Below, in pieces: positions 16,669-26,019 of a stretch of DNA of 64,000 nt. Below the pieces are notes generated by a model. It made no database searches. It saw only the letters and a list, made by a program, of their open reading frames with translations, and was not told where the DNA came from. The translations under genes and the position numbers were made by a program. How positions within the stretch are numbered: position 1 is the stretch's first letter; the number at the start of each line of letters is the position of its first letter. The stretch is from assembly GCF_003860585.1 (NCBI RefSeq), contig NZ_CP034159.1:2976001-3040000 (forward strand), written 5' to 3'. The stretch comes from Kaistella carnis (GTDB lineage: Bacteria; Bacteroidota; Bacteroidia; Flavobacteriales; Weeksellaceae).

Positions 16669-17928
16669 ATGAACAAAGAGATGACCGATACCAAAGATTT
16701 CCTTCAGAATATAAGCGATTATATTCATTTTTTTGTGCGGGAAAACAGCCCGGACAGTTGGGTACTGCTGTTGCAGATTGTTACCAAGTTTGTATTTTTC
16801 ATTGGAATCATTTTCGTAGTTGATTTTTTATTCAGATTACTGATCAACAGTATTTTTAAACTTTTTTTTGATAAAGATAAATATCCGGTCTTAAAATCAA
16901 TATATGCTGCGAAGATTACCAATTCGATCTCGCACATCAACGCACTTTTATTTGGGAGCTACGCGCTTTTCTCCATTTTTTACCGTCATCCTAAAAGCTT
17001 TACGTTCCTAGAAAGAATGATCAGTTTGGTCATCGTTTTAGTGGTGGCGCAAATGCTTTTCCGCGGCTTAACTGCATTCCGGAATTATTTCATTATTAAA
17101 AAAGATTACTATAAAATTATCGCGCTGAACGCGGTCTCTCAAACCGTCAATATTTTTGGGATTTTCATCTGTTCTGTGATTGCGATTAGTGTGGTTTTCG
17201 GCATCAGCAGCTCTGCAATTGTAGGAAGTTTGGGGGCAATCACCGCAGTTCTTGTTTTGGTTTTCCGGGATACGATCCTGGGTTTTGTCACGGGAATTCA
17301 TGTCGCAACTTCTAAGAATTTGAAAGTCGGCGACTGGATCGGAATTCCGAAATATAATCTGGAAGGAACAATTGTAGACCTCAATCTTTTAACAACGAAA
17401 ATTCAAAATTTCGATAAAACCATTTCCACAATTCCCACCTACGACTTTCTGACCACCGAGATTAAAAATATTCAGGTCATGTCGGAGAGTAATACCCGGA
17501 GAATTAAGCGGGCTATCATTTTTAATATCAATTCTTTCAAATTCTTAACTTTAGAGGAAGTGGATCGTTTTTCTAAAATCAATTTGATAAAGGACTATCT
17601 GATTCAGAAGAAAGAAGAAATTATTAAAGAACGCGCAATACTGGAAAATTCTGACCTGTCTATTAACGGAAGACAGTTGACCAACATTGGAGTTTTCCGA
17701 GAATACGCTTTTAATTATTTAAAAAATAACAAGCATATTGATCAAAAAGGAACTTTGCTGGTTCGGCAGTTAGAAAATACGCCGCAGGGAATGCCTTTGG
17801 AAATTTACTGTTTTACAAATGACTCAGCCTGGGAGAATTATGAAATCATTTTAGCAGATATTTTTGATCACCTTTTGGTTGCTTCCAAGGAATTTGATCT
17901 GGAAATCATGCAGTTTAATAAAATTTAA
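16669..17928 (+). CDS. mechanosensitive ion channel, YbdG/MscM type
   Basis: MscS-superfamily channel of 419 residues from the chosen ATG. The N-terminal hydrophobic helices are followed by the pore-lining region SSAIVGSLGAITAVLVLVF and the beta domain LKVGDWIGIPKYNLEGTIVD. The stretches IPKYNLEG and FDKTISTIPTYDFLTTEIKN closely parallel E. coli YbdG rather than MscS itself. It gates in response to membrane tension or osmotic stress. The start at MNKEMTD is preferred because a promoter box sits just before it. It is followed by pdxJ after three bases, so the two are likely co-transcribed. Confidence 0.88.
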   Translation: MNKEMTDTKDFLQNISDYIHFFVRENSPDSWVLLLQIVTKFVFFIGIIFVVDFLFRLLINSIFKLFFDKDKYPVLKSIYAAKITNSISHINALLFGSYALFSIFYRHPKSFTFLERMISLVIVLVVAQMLFRGLTAFRNYFIIKKDYYKIIALNAVSQTVNIFGIFICSVIAISVVFGISSSAIVGSLGAITAVLVLVFRDTILGFVTGIHVATSKNLKVGDWIGIPKYNLEGTIVDLNLLTTKIQNFDKTISTIPTYDFLTTEIKNIQVMSESNTRRIKRAIIFNINSFKFLTLEEVDRFSKINLIKDYLIQKKEEIIKERAILENSDLSINGRQLTNIGVFREYAFNYLKNNKHIDQKGTLLVRQLENTPQGMPLEIYCFTNDSAWENYEIILADIFDHLLVASKEFDLEIMQFNKI

Positions 17929-17931
17929 AAA

Positions 17932-18651
17932 ATGACAAAACTTAGTGTAAATATAAATAAAATTGCCACGCTCAGAAATGCCCGTGGTGGCGAATTGCCA
18001 AGTGTGACCGAAGCTGCAGTTAAACTTCAGGAGTTTGGTGCGCAGGGAATTACGATTCATCCGCGACCGGATCAAAGACACATTACCAGAAAAGATGTTT
18101 ACGATTTGAAACCTTTGGTTCACACTGAATTTAATATTGAAGGAAATCCGCATCGTGCTTTTATCGATATGGTTTTAGAAATAAAACCTGAGCAAGTAAC
18201 TTTGGTTCCCGATGGTGAAGATGCCATTACCTCCAACGCTGGCTGGGATTGTGAATACAATTTAGAGTTTCTGAAATTGGTGATTGCAGAATTTAAAGAC
18301 GCCGGAATTAGAACTTCCATCTTTTTAGATCCAAATCCTGAAATGGTGAAATATGCAAAAGAAACAGGGGCTGACCGTATCGAACTCTACACCGAAGCGT
18401 ATGCTACGAATTATCTGAAAAATAAAGAAGAGGCCATTAAACCTTATATTGAAACCGCTTTAGAAGCTGAAAAATATGGGTTGGGAGTTAATGCCGGTCA
18501 TGATTTAAGTTTAGAAAATTTAAAATATTTTGCAGATCATATTCCAAATTTATTGGAGGTTTCCATCGGTCATGCATTAATTTCTGAAGCTTTATACATG
18601 GGTCTTGAAAATACGGTGCAGGCTTATCTTAAAAGATTGGCAAAGTGGTAA
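17932..18651 (+). CDS. pdxJ: pyridoxine 5'-phosphate synthase
   Basis: Condenses 1-deoxyxylulose-5-phosphate with 3-amino-2-oxopropyl phosphate to give pyridoxine 5'-phosphate; 239 residues, the normal length. Conserved segments are visible: LSVNINKIATLRNARGG at the N terminus, GITIHPRPDQRHI, EQVTLVPDG, IRTSIFLDPNPE, and GLGVNAGHDLSLENL with the catalytic histidine near the C terminus. It follows the channel gene by three bases and is followed by a short AT palindrome that may end transcription. Needing PdxJ implies a DXP-dependent vitamin B6 route. Confidence 0.96.
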   Translation: MTKLSVNINKIATLRNARGGELPSVTEAAVKLQEFGAQGITIHPRPDQRHITRKDVYDLKPLVHTEFNIEGNPHRAFIDMVLEIKPEQVTLVPDGEDAITSNAGWDCEYNLEFLKLVIAEFKDAGIRTSIFLDPNPEMVKYAKETGADRIELYTEAYATNYLKNKEEAIKPYIETALEAEKYGLGVNAGHDLSLENLKYFADHIPNLLEVSIGHALISEALYMGLENTVQAYLKRLAKW

Positions 18652-18656
18652 AGGAT

Positions 18657-18674
18657 AAAAACGAATTCGTTTTT
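18657..18674 (+). terminator. possible terminator after pdxJ
   Basis: AAAACGAATTCGTTTT is a perfect 16-base palindrome followed by TT. The absence of a real loop makes it a weak candidate. Confidence 0.35.
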
Positions 18675-18731
18675 TCAATGATTGATTATTTAAAGAAGAT
18701 TTAAGTAATTTTATAAACTATAATATTTTTA

Positions 18732-19520
18732 ATGGAAGTTTTACACTCAAAAATATACGGAGAAGATCAGTCAGGAATGCCACTTTTGGTATTTCATGGA
18801 TTATTTGGCATGCTGGACAACTGGGGAAGTTTTGGCAAAGAAATGGGCGAGTTTTTCCCGGTTCATTTGATTGATTTAAGAAACCACGGCAAGAGTTTTC
18901 ACTCCACAGAAATGTCTCATGACGATCTTGCAGAAGATATTCTCAATTACATGGATTTCCATAAATTAGAGAAAATTAATTTGCTGGGCCATTCACTGGG
19001 TGGGAAAGCCGTCATGCAGTTTGCGATTACTTATCCTGATCGTGTAGATAAATTAATTGTGGTCGATATTTCCCCGAAAGCCTATCCGCCACATCATCAG
19101 GGAATAATAAAAGCCATGGAAAGTATTGATTTCTCGACTGTAAATTCCCGCCAGGAAGTTGAAGAAGCTCTAAAGCAATATATTCCGGAGAAATCCGTGA
19201 TTCAGTTTTTAGCGAAAAACTTGTACTGGACCGACGATAAAAAACTCAACTGGCGTTTCAACTTGAATACCCTTTCAACAAAATATTCTGAATTTGTTTC
19301 AAATGCTATAAAATACGGTACTTTCAAGGGGAAGACCTTGTTTATTTCCGGTGGCAATTCAAATTATATTTTGCCTCAAGATGAATATCAGATCAAGCAG
19401 CAGTTTCCGAATTCTTCCATTGTGACGATTAAGAATGCCGGACATTGGGTGCAGGCAGAAAATCCAAAAGATTTCAATGAAGTTGTGAAAAATTTCCTGA
19501 GCGATCAAGAAGTTTCTTAA
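18732..19520 (+). CDS. alpha/beta hydrolase, YbfF-like esterase
   Basis: Soluble esterase of 262 residues. LLVFHGLFGMLDNWG is the oxyanion HG region near residue 20, and LLGHSLGGKAVMQFA is the nucleophile elbow with serine near residue 95. DLRNHGKS lies between them, and NAGHWVQAENP near the C terminus carries the catalytic histidine. The pattern closely follows the YbfF/ABHD11 group of short-chain acyl esterases. The true substrate is unknown. It is followed 32 bases later by an NAD-dependent epimerase and then an acyl-CoA ligase, so the three may act on one acyl or isoprenoid substrate, which is only a guess. Confidence 0.85.
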   Translation: MEVLHSKIYGEDQSGMPLLVFHGLFGMLDNWGSFGKEMGEFFPVHLIDLRNHGKSFHSTEMSHDDLAEDILNYMDFHKLEKINLLGHSLGGKAVMQFAITYPDRVDKLIVVDISPKAYPPHHQGIIKAMESIDFSTVNSRQEVEEALKQYIPEKSVIQFLAKNLYWTDDKKLNWRFNLNTLSTKYSEFVSNAIKYGTFKGKTLFISGGNSNYILPQDEYQIKQQFPNSSIVTIKNAGHWVQAENPKDFNEVVKNFLSDQEVS

Positions 19521-19552
19521 AAAAAAGGTGAAATTCACCAATTACAATCACT

Positions 19553-20563
19553 ATGATTTTAGTTACCGGCGCTACAGGAATTCTTGGAAGAGTCATCGTT
19601 TTAGAATTGCTGAAACGGGGTAAAAAAGTGCGTGCGACCAAAAGAGAATCCAGTAACATCGATGAAGTTTTAGAATCTTATCGATTTTATACCGATCAAG
19701 CCGACCATTTTTTTAGTCAGATTGAGTGGATAAATGTCGATTTTCAAGATCTGGAATCGCTTGAAAATGCGCTTCTCGGGGTTACCGATGTTTACCACTG
19801 TGCTGCTCATGTAAGTTTTCACCCGAACGATCGCCGCGCTATGTATCATACGAATATTGAAGGCACCCGACGGTTGCTGAATGCGTGTGAAAGTTCCACC
19901 GTTCAAAAATTTTGCTTCGTAAGTTCTACCGCTGTTTTAGATGGTGTTGATGAAAAAGGAGAAGTAACCGAAGATTCAAATTATAACCCTAAACTAGATC
20001 ATTCGCCTTACGCACGATCAAAACATTTCTCCGAGATGGAAGTGTGGCGTGCTTCTGCAGAAGGTCTAAATACCGTTATCATCAATCCAGGAGTCATCAT
20101 TGGAAGCGGAAACTGGCAGTCGAGTAGTGGCGAAATTTTTGGAGCTTTTTCCAAATATCCGTATGCCATGAGTGGAAGTACTGCTTATGTAGATGTTCGG
20201 GATGTTGCACAGATTTCGATTTCTTTAATGGAGAAAAATATTTTTGGTGAAAGATATATTGTGATCTCTGAAACAAAGAAAATTTTGAAAGTAGCGAATT
20301 TCGTGCGGAAAAAATTAGGGAAATCTGAAGCCAAAGTTCTTTCGAAATCAATTCTGAATATTGGTTATATACTGAATATTTTATTGGGTTGGTTGATTCC
20401 GGGTTTACGAATGTTGAGCAAAGTAAATCTCGAAACCGTAACTTCCAATCCCGTAATTTCTAATAATAAAATACGTCAAGAACTCGATTATCAATTTATA
20501 CCGGTTTTTGAAAGTCTTGATTTCCATTTAAAAAATTATATTTTAGATCATCATAAGCTATGA
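19553..20563 (+). CDS. NAD-dependent epimerase/dehydratase (extended SDR)
   Basis: Extended short-chain dehydrogenase of 336 residues. The Rossmann loop GATGILGR is at residues 6-13. The active-site YARSK (YxxxK) follows FVSSTAVLDG, as in the DFR/3-beta-HSD/HpnA-like branch. A hydrophobic stretch near residue 265-285 (ILNIGYILNILLGWLIPGL) could be membrane-associated. The stop overlaps the start of the next gene by four bases (ATGA), which indicates translational coupling with the acyl-CoA ligase. Substrate unknown; sugar, sterol-like and dihydroflavonol-like substrates all occur in this branch. Confidence 0.83.
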   Translation: MILVTGATGILGRVIVLELLKRGKKVRATKRESSNIDEVLESYRFYTDQADHFFSQIEWINVDFQDLESLENALLGVTDVYHCAAHVSFHPNDRRAMYHTNIEGTRRLLNACESSTVQKFCFVSSTAVLDGVDEKGEVTEDSNYNPKLDHSPYARSKHFSEMEVWRASAEGLNTVIINPGVIIGSGNWQSSSGEIFGAFSKYPYAMSGSTAYVDVRDVAQISISLMEKNIFGERYIVISETKKILKVANFVRKKLGKSEAKVLSKSILNIGYILNILLGWLIPGLRMLSKVNLETVTSNPVISNNKIRQELDYQFIPVFESLDFHLKNYILDHHKL

Positions 20564-22323
20564 ATATTGCAGAATTCCTAAATACAAATGCTGAAAAATT
20601 CCCTTTAAAATCAGCCATTGGTTTTAAGAAAAAAGAAAAGTGGACGGAGATTTCCTGGACTTCCTTTCGACGTTTGGTTTTTAAAACGGCAAATGCCCTG
20701 CGCGAGGCCGGAATTTCTGAGCATGATAAAGTCGCCATTTACTCTGATAATTCAGCTGAATGGATCGTCTTTGATCTGGCAATTTTGTCTTTGGGAGCCA
20801 TCACGGTGCCTATATATTCAACCAATAATGAAGAGCAGGCAGAATATATTCTTAATGAATCTGAATGTAAAATGATTCTGGTTGGGAATCAGGAGCAATA
20901 TGATGCCGCATTTAGTATTTTAAATAAGCATCATATTCTGCAAAAGGTAATCGTTGCCAAAAAATCAATTTGGATTAAAAAGGAAAATAGCCAATATCTG
21001 GAAGATTTTATTAAAAAAGCTGCTGAGGAATTCAACATCGTTGCTAAAGAAGATACAGAATTAGCCACCATTATCTATACTTCCGGAACAACAGGAGTTC
21101 CCAAAGGCGTGATGTTGACGCATGGGAATTTTCATAAATCAGTAGAGGCTCATTTTGAATTCTTTAAATTTAATAACTTCGAAAATGAAAAGTCACTGGC
21201 GTTTTTACCGTTAACTCATGTTTTCGAACGCTGCTGGACTTTGCTCGTACTTTTTGGCGGCGCTACAGCGTACTTTCTGGAAAACACAAAGTTAATTGCA
21301 AGCGCTTTAACGGAAGTAAAGCCAACCATGATGTGTTCAGTGCCGCGATTTTATCAGAAAATTTATGCTGGTGTTAATGAAATGGTGAACAACAGTTCTG
21401 ACGCGAAAAAGAAAATTTTCAAGTGGGCAATTGCGACCGGAAATGAAGTTGCAGAACTTCGACGAGTAAATAAACCCATTCCGTTTTCTTTAAAAATGAA
21501 AAACACGGTTGCTGGGATTATGGTCTTTAATAAGATCAAGCAAAAAATGGGTGGAAAACTTTGGTTCATGCCGTGTGGTGGCGCTTCAGTCTCCGAAGAA
21601 GTAACCCGTTTCTTCGAAGCGTTGGGAATTCATATCACCGTTGGATATGGTTTAACGGAAACTACCGCAACGCTCACCTGTTTTCCTTTTCATCATTTCA
21701 AACATGGTTCTGCTGGCATTCGATTCGGGGAAACCCAGCTTAAAATTGGGGAAAACGATGAGATTTTAGCCAAAGGAAGTGGTATAATGAAAGGGTATTA
21801 TAAGAAACCTGAAGCAACGGCGGAGGTTTTTACAGAAGATGGTTGGTTCAAAACGGGTGATGCGGGCAGATTCGACGATTCCGGAAATTTATTTATCACG
21901 GACAGAATAAAGGATTTAATGAAAACTTCCAACGGTAAATATATTGCGCCGCAACCCATAGAAAATCTTTTATCTAATAACAATTATATTAATCAGGCGA
22001 TGATCGTAGCTGAAGGGAAATCATTTGTTACTGCCCTAATTATTCCAAATTTTGAAGCATTGAAGGAGCAGTTGGATAAAATGAGCATTCCTTTTACAAA
22101 TTGGGAAGACATCGTAAAATCTGAAAAAATTAAAGAATTTTACCGCGAAAAAATTGAAGAGATTCAGAAAAATCTGGCTGGTTTTGAGAAGGTGAAAAAA
22201 TTCGTCCTCATGCCCTCTGAGTTTGAAATGACAAGTGGAGAAATCACACCGACATTAAAAGTGAAAAGAAATGTAATCATGCAGAAATACGCTGATGTTA
22301 TTAATGGGATGTACAACTCGTAA
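20560..22323 (+). CDS. long-chain acyl-CoA synthetase (AMP-forming)
   Basis: Adenylate-forming ligase of 587 residues that activates fatty acids to acyl-CoA through acyl-AMP. The AMP-binding P-loop IIYTSGTTGVPKGVML is near residue 170, and VGYGLTET and GWFKTGDAG give the A5 and A7 motifs. DRIKDLMKTSNGKYIAPQPIE is the FACS-type hinge. The C-terminal lysine region GEITPTLKVKRN is present. The length and hinge fit the FadD15-like long-chain group. It overlaps the preceding SDR gene by four bases. It is followed by diphosphomevalonate decarboxylase 43 bases later. Confidence 0.9.
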   Translation: MNIAEFLNTNAEKFPLKSAIGFKKKEKWTEISWTSFRRLVFKTANALREAGISEHDKVAIYSDNSAEWIVFDLAILSLGAITVPIYSTNNEEQAEYILNESECKMILVGNQEQYDAAFSILNKHHILQKVIVAKKSIWIKKENSQYLEDFIKKAAEEFNIVAKEDTELATIIYTSGTTGVPKGVMLTHGNFHKSVEAHFEFFKFNNFENEKSLAFLPLTHVFERCWTLLVLFGGATAYFLENTKLIASALTEVKPTMMCSVPRFYQKIYAGVNEMVNNSSDAKKKIFKWAIATGNEVAELRRVNKPIPFSLKMKNTVAGIMVFNKIKQKMGGKLWFMPCGGASVSEEVTRFFEALGIHITVGYGLTETTATLTCFPFHHFKHGSAGIRFGETQLKIGENDEILAKGSGIMKGYYKKPEATAEVFTEDGWFKTGDAGRFDDSGNLFITDRIKDLMKTSNGKYIAPQPIENLLSNNNYINQAMIVAEGKSFVTALIIPNFEALKEQLDKMSIPFTNWEDIVKSEKIKEFYREKIEEIQKNLAGFEKVKKFVLMPSEFEMTSGEITPTLKVKRNVIMQKYADVINGMYNS

Positions 22324-22366
22324 AGTCTGGTGATAACTGTTTGAACTTAAGTAAATAAGAAATAAA

Positions 22367-23419
22367 ATGATCAAATTTTCAGGAAATAAAAACTTCGAGA
22401 TCTCCAATCAAAAGGTGACTGAATCTTGTCCGTCCAATATTGCTTTAATTAAATATTGGGGGAAATATAAAGACCAGATTCCCGCAAATCCCAGCATCAG
22501 CTACACCTTAAATTTGTGTAAAACCAACACAGAAATGGAATTTGTTGCCGGAGAAAAATTTTCCGTAACAACTTTTTTAGCTGAAAAAGAAGAAGTAAAA
22601 TTTGCACAGAAAATTGAGAAATATTTTACAACCATTGAGGAATATTTACCCTGGATTTTAAAAGGGAAATATATCATCAGAACCGAAAACACCTTTCCCC
22701 ACAGTTCCGGAATTGCAAGTTCTGCCTCGGGTTTTGGGGCAATTGCAAAATGTTTAATGCATCTGGATGAAACTTTCGCAGGGAAAACGGATGCAGATTC
22801 GTCTTTGAGAAAAGCCAGTTTCCTCGCCCGATTAGGAAGTGGAAGTGCTTGTAGAAGTTTGTATGATGGGTTGGTTGTTTGGGGAGAAACAAATGAAGTT
22901 TCCGAGAGTTCTGATCTGTTTGCAGTGCAATATCCGATGTCAGAAATTCATCCCGTCTTTAGAAATTTTAATGATTGGGTTCTGTTGATTCACGAAGGTG
23001 AGAAATCTGTGAGTTCCACGGTTGGTCATGGCTTAATGAATACCAATCCTTATGCAGAAAGGAGATTTAAAGAAGCGCATGAGAACTTCTCTAACCTTAA
23101 ACTCATTTTGAAAAACGGAGATATGAAGGCTTTTATCAAGTTAGTGGAACATGAAGCTTTGACTTTACACGCCATGATGATGATGAGCGAGCCTGCTTTT
23201 ATTCTGATGCAAGCCGGCACTTTAGCCGTAATTAATAAGATCTGGGAATTTAGAAAGCAAACCGATCTTCCTTTATTCTTTACTTTAGACGCGGGCGCAA
23301 ATGTTCATTTACTTTTCCCAAGCAATAAAGAAGAGGATGTAATCAAAGAATTCATCATCAGGGAACTTATACAACATACCCAAAACAATGGCGTTGTAAA
23401 AGATGTGATGAGGTTTTAA
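22367..23419 (+). CDS. mvaD: diphosphomevalonate decarboxylase
   Basis: Last dedicated enzyme of the mevalonate route, converting mevalonate diphosphate to isopentenyl diphosphate with ATP; 350 residues. The GHMP-kinase-fold motifs of this enzyme are clear: SCPSNIALIKYWGKY near residue 20, SISYTLN, and PHSSGIASSASGFGAIAKCL for the phosphate loop with the following SGSACRSLYDG. LDAGANVHLL near the C terminus carries the catalytic aspartate. Its presence shows that isoprenoids are made by the mevalonate pathway, as in other flavobacteria, not by MEP. It ends 12 bases before a convergent small membrane protein gene. Confidence 0.94.
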   Translation: MIKFSGNKNFEISNQKVTESCPSNIALIKYWGKYKDQIPANPSISYTLNLCKTNTEMEFVAGEKFSVTTFLAEKEEVKFAQKIEKYFTTIEEYLPWILKGKYIIRTENTFPHSSGIASSASGFGAIAKCLMHLDETFAGKTDADSSLRKASFLARLGSGSACRSLYDGLVVWGETNEVSESSDLFAVQYPMSEIHPVFRNFNDWVLLIHEGEKSVSSTVGHGLMNTNPYAERRFKEAHENFSNLKLILKNGDMKAFIKLVEHEALTLHAMMMMSEPAFILMQAGTLAVINKIWEFRKQTDLPLFFTLDAGANVHLLFPSNKEEDVIKEFIIRELIQHTQNNGVVKDVMRF

Positions 23420-23431
23420 AAAAGGAGCAAA

Positions 23432-23629
23432 TTATTTCTTTGCAGAGGAAAGTCTGCTCATCGTATTTAAAACGAAAACCACGATGATACCAAGAACTGC
23501 GGCAGACATTGACAAAATGAACTTCGCATTTTCTTCATGCCAAAAACCGAGATCCCAATCCATAACGTATAGGTTAAAACCGATGAAAATCACGAATAGG
23601 GCTAAAAATACTTTATAAAAGAGTTGCAT
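23432..23629 (-). CDS. small two-helix membrane protein
   Basis: Unrecognised protein of 65 residues with two hydrophobic helices (about 5-22 and 38-58) joined by an acidic, aromatic loop (MDWDLGFWHEENAKF). It ends with a short basic tail. The start ATG and size are plausible, and similar tiny membrane proteins sit beside MarC-type genes in flavobacteria (from recall, not verified). It lies 10 bases downstream of the marC-like gene on the same strand, so co-transcription is likely. Confidence 0.6.
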   Translation of the reverse strand: MQLFYKVFLALFVIFIGFNLYVMDWDLGFWHEENAKFILSMSAAVLGIIVVFVLNTMSRLSSAKK

Positions 23630-23639
23630 TTTTTATGAA

Positions 23640-24236
23640 TTAAAATTTAACGTACGTTGAGAAAAGCTGGGCAAAATTTGCCGTAAATAATTTAATAGAA
23701 ATCGCAAGAAGGATGATTCCGAAAACTTTCTGTAAAACCTGAAGCGTTCCGTCACCTAATTTATTCTCCAACCAGTTAGCTGATTTCAGCACCAAATATA
23801 CGAAAATTGTGTTGATAATGATTCCGATTATAATATTGATATCATGATATTCAGCACGTAAAGACAGCGTAGTAGTCAGTGTTCCTGCGCCTGCAATGAG
23901 TGGAAAAGCAATAGGAACAATGGACGCTGACTGAGATTCTGAATTCTTTTGAATTTCAATGCCAAGAATCATTTCTACAGCGATGATAAAAATCACAAAA
24001 GCACCTGCGATCGCAAATGAATTTACATCTACACCGATTAATTTTAAGATATTGTTTCCGATAAAAAGAAATGCGATCATCAAAACACCGGCAACAATAG
24101 AAGCTTTTTCCGCTTCAATTTTACCGAATTTCTTCTTCAATCCAACAATAATTGGGATCGAACCCATGATATCTATTACGGCGAAAAGAATCATGGAGGC
24201 GGTTAGCGTCTCTTTGATGGAGAAAAATTCTAGCAT
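23640..24236 (-). CDS. MarC family integral membrane protein
   Basis: Six-helix inner-membrane protein of 198 residues. Family marks are the N-terminal FAVIDIMGSIPIIVGL, the central FVIFIIAVEMILGIEI, and AFPLIAGAGTLTTTLSL. MarC was once linked to multiple antibiotic resistance, but that link was withdrawn and its transport substrate is unknown. Length and helix count are normal for the family. It forms a likely two-gene unit with the small protein downstream. Confidence 0.88.
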   Translation of the reverse strand: MLEFFSIKETLTASMILFAVIDIMGSIPIIVGLKKKFGKIEAEKASIVAGVLMIAFLFIGNNILKLIGVDVNSFAIAGAFVIFIIAVEMILGIEIQKNSESQSASIVPIAFPLIAGAGTLTTTLSLRAEYHDINIIIGIIINTIFVYLVLKSANWLENKLGDGTLQVLQKVFGIILLAISIKLFTANFAQLFSTYVKF

Positions 24237-24279
24237 TTCGTTTGATTATTAATTTCGCAAAAATATGAAAAATAAATTA

Positions 24280-26019
24280 CTATTTGTTAATGTCTGAATA
24301 TAAATTATTAATAATGTTATACAGATTAGTAATCTCTTCTTCATTATGGAAGGGTGCGAATTTTTCAATCTGAATTTTGCCGGAAAGAACACGATATTGC
24401 TCGGCTACCTGTTGGCCTTTGGTTTGCTCCAAAATAGAGCGGAATTCTGAATCACTTGTCGCAGAAAATCGTTTTTTAGCTTCACGATGAAGTTCATCAT
24501 ACGTTTCAAAGAATGTTGTGAAATCTTTATTATCTTTTAATTTCTTTAAATATTCAATAGTCTCGGCAAACGGATAGGTTAAATTTTTTCGTAAAAGTTC
24601 TTCTGTTTCAGCAATCGAAAGGGAAGAAGATGGAGCAACTGTAGTTTTTCTTTTTAATCTTCTCTTTTCTTTTCGGTGCATCACAATTAAGAATAACGAG
24701 ACAAATCCTGTCAATAAGGCCAGATTGCCAAAAACAATATTCCAGTTAATGGTGTTTTTATCTTTTATCTTAAGATTGTGTGTTTGTAGAACAGGGGTAT
24801 TTACCGTTTCCAAAACTGTGTTGGTATATTCGTTCATCTTTTCAAACGGACTCTTATTATCTGCAATCTCTTGTGGAGTTTTTACGTTGAGAAGTATCTC
24901 TTTTGCCCCAAGATCGGTATAGGATCCCGAAGCAGGATCGAAGTAGGAAAAGTCTTCAAACTGCACTTTGACCAAGCCGGATTTCTTTGGAACAACTACA
25001 TATTCTGCAGTTACAGTGCCTGACAATCTTTTTTTATTCGTCGTGGTTTGTGTGCTTATTTTTGGGCTGTAAAAAACATAATCCGGAGATTCCAGGAGTT
25101 TTGGTAAGTTCAAACTGCCTAAATTGCCAGAACCTGCCAATTTCAACTGAATATTTACCGGTTTATCGATCTCTGGGATCTCTGATGAGTTAGGATTAAA
25201 TACGTCTGCCTTAAATTGACCTACTGCATTTTTAAAATTAGCCGGCATTCCACCAGGTAGTTTTTTCACATTAAGGGTCACCTTATTGGAGGTAATTTTA
25301 TTTCCTTTCGTCGAAATATTGTAAGAAGCCGTTATTGGATTAATTTCAATGAACCCGGTTTCAGAAGGGAAAATCATAAAAACACCAATCACCTGGGAAG
25401 CTATTCCCGAATTCGATTCGATTTCTGATTTTGCTAAACTTACGGGCTTTATGTTCACATGCCGCTGATGTCCGAACTGAATATTACCTACTTTTCGGAA
25501 ATTGTCATAGTTGCGGCTATAGGCGCGCAGCACAGCAATGGTAGGTTCGTTTTTATAAACTACCTTATCGCGTACTTCTAAATTAAGATATAGATCATTC
25601 CGGTCATTGTCTTCTACGGAACTAATTTTCTCATTCTCTCTTACATTAATGTCAAAAGGTTCGGTTTTGTAAATTTTCCCGTTGACTGTTACCAGAACGG
25701 ATCCTATTTTGATCTTTCCCGCTTGTTTCGGACTCAGTACATATTGATAGACCAGTTGATCCACCACTGTTCCTTTACTCGCATCTAAGACCACCGTGTT
25801 TCGTTCAGAAGCACTTCCCACGATATTAAATTTAGAGAAATCCGGCATTTTCAGCGGGGTTTCCTGTTCCATATTTTCCCCACTAATTTCCAGAAGAACC
25901 GTCAGGTTAAACTTTTGATTCACCTTTTGATCTTTCACTTCAGAAATAGCCAAGGTAACCTGGCCATAATTAAATATGGCAGAGAATAAAAATAATATGT
26001 AAGGAATCCTTTTTATCAT
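24280..26019 (-). CDS. batD: BatD protein of the aerotolerance operon
   Basis: Periplasmic-facing protein of 579 residues. It has an N-terminal signal peptide (MIKRIPYILFLFSAIFNYG), several beta-rich oxygen-tolerance domains (about 25-420), one transmembrane helix near 440-460 (FGNLALLTGFVSLFLIVMH), and a basic cytosolic tail with helical segments. This is the BatD/oxygen-tolerance layout. Its start overlaps the stop of batC in TAATG, so translation is coupled. It is the last gene of the seven-gene Bat operon. Bat proteins were linked to aerotolerance in Bacteroides and to envelope stress in other bacteria; the exact role is unsettled. Confidence 0.88.
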   Translation of the reverse strand: MIKRIPYILFLFSAIFNYGQVTLAISEVKDQKVNQKFNLTVLLEISGENMEQETPLKMPDFSKFNIVGSASERNTVVLDASKGTVVDQLVYQYVLSPKQAGKIKIGSVLVTVNGKIYKTEPFDINVRENEKISSVEDNDRNDLYLNLEVRDKVVYKNEPTIAVLRAYSRNYDNFRKVGNIQFGHQRHVNIKPVSLAKSEIESNSGIASQVIGVFMIFPSETGFIEINPITASYNISTKGNKITSNKVTLNVKKLPGGMPANFKNAVGQFKADVFNPNSSEIPEIDKPVNIQLKLAGSGNLGSLNLPKLLESPDYVFYSPKISTQTTTNKKRLSGTVTAEYVVVPKKSGLVKVQFEDFSYFDPASGSYTDLGAKEILLNVKTPQEIADNKSPFEKMNEYTNTVLETVNTPVLQTHNLKIKDKNTINWNIVFGNLALLTGFVSLFLIVMHRKEKRRLKRKTTVAPSSSLSIAETEELLRKNLTYPFAETIEYLKKLKDNKDFTTFFETYDELHREAKKRFSATSDSEFRSILEQTKGQQVAEQYRVLSGKIQIEKFAPFHNEEEITNLYNIINNLYSDINK

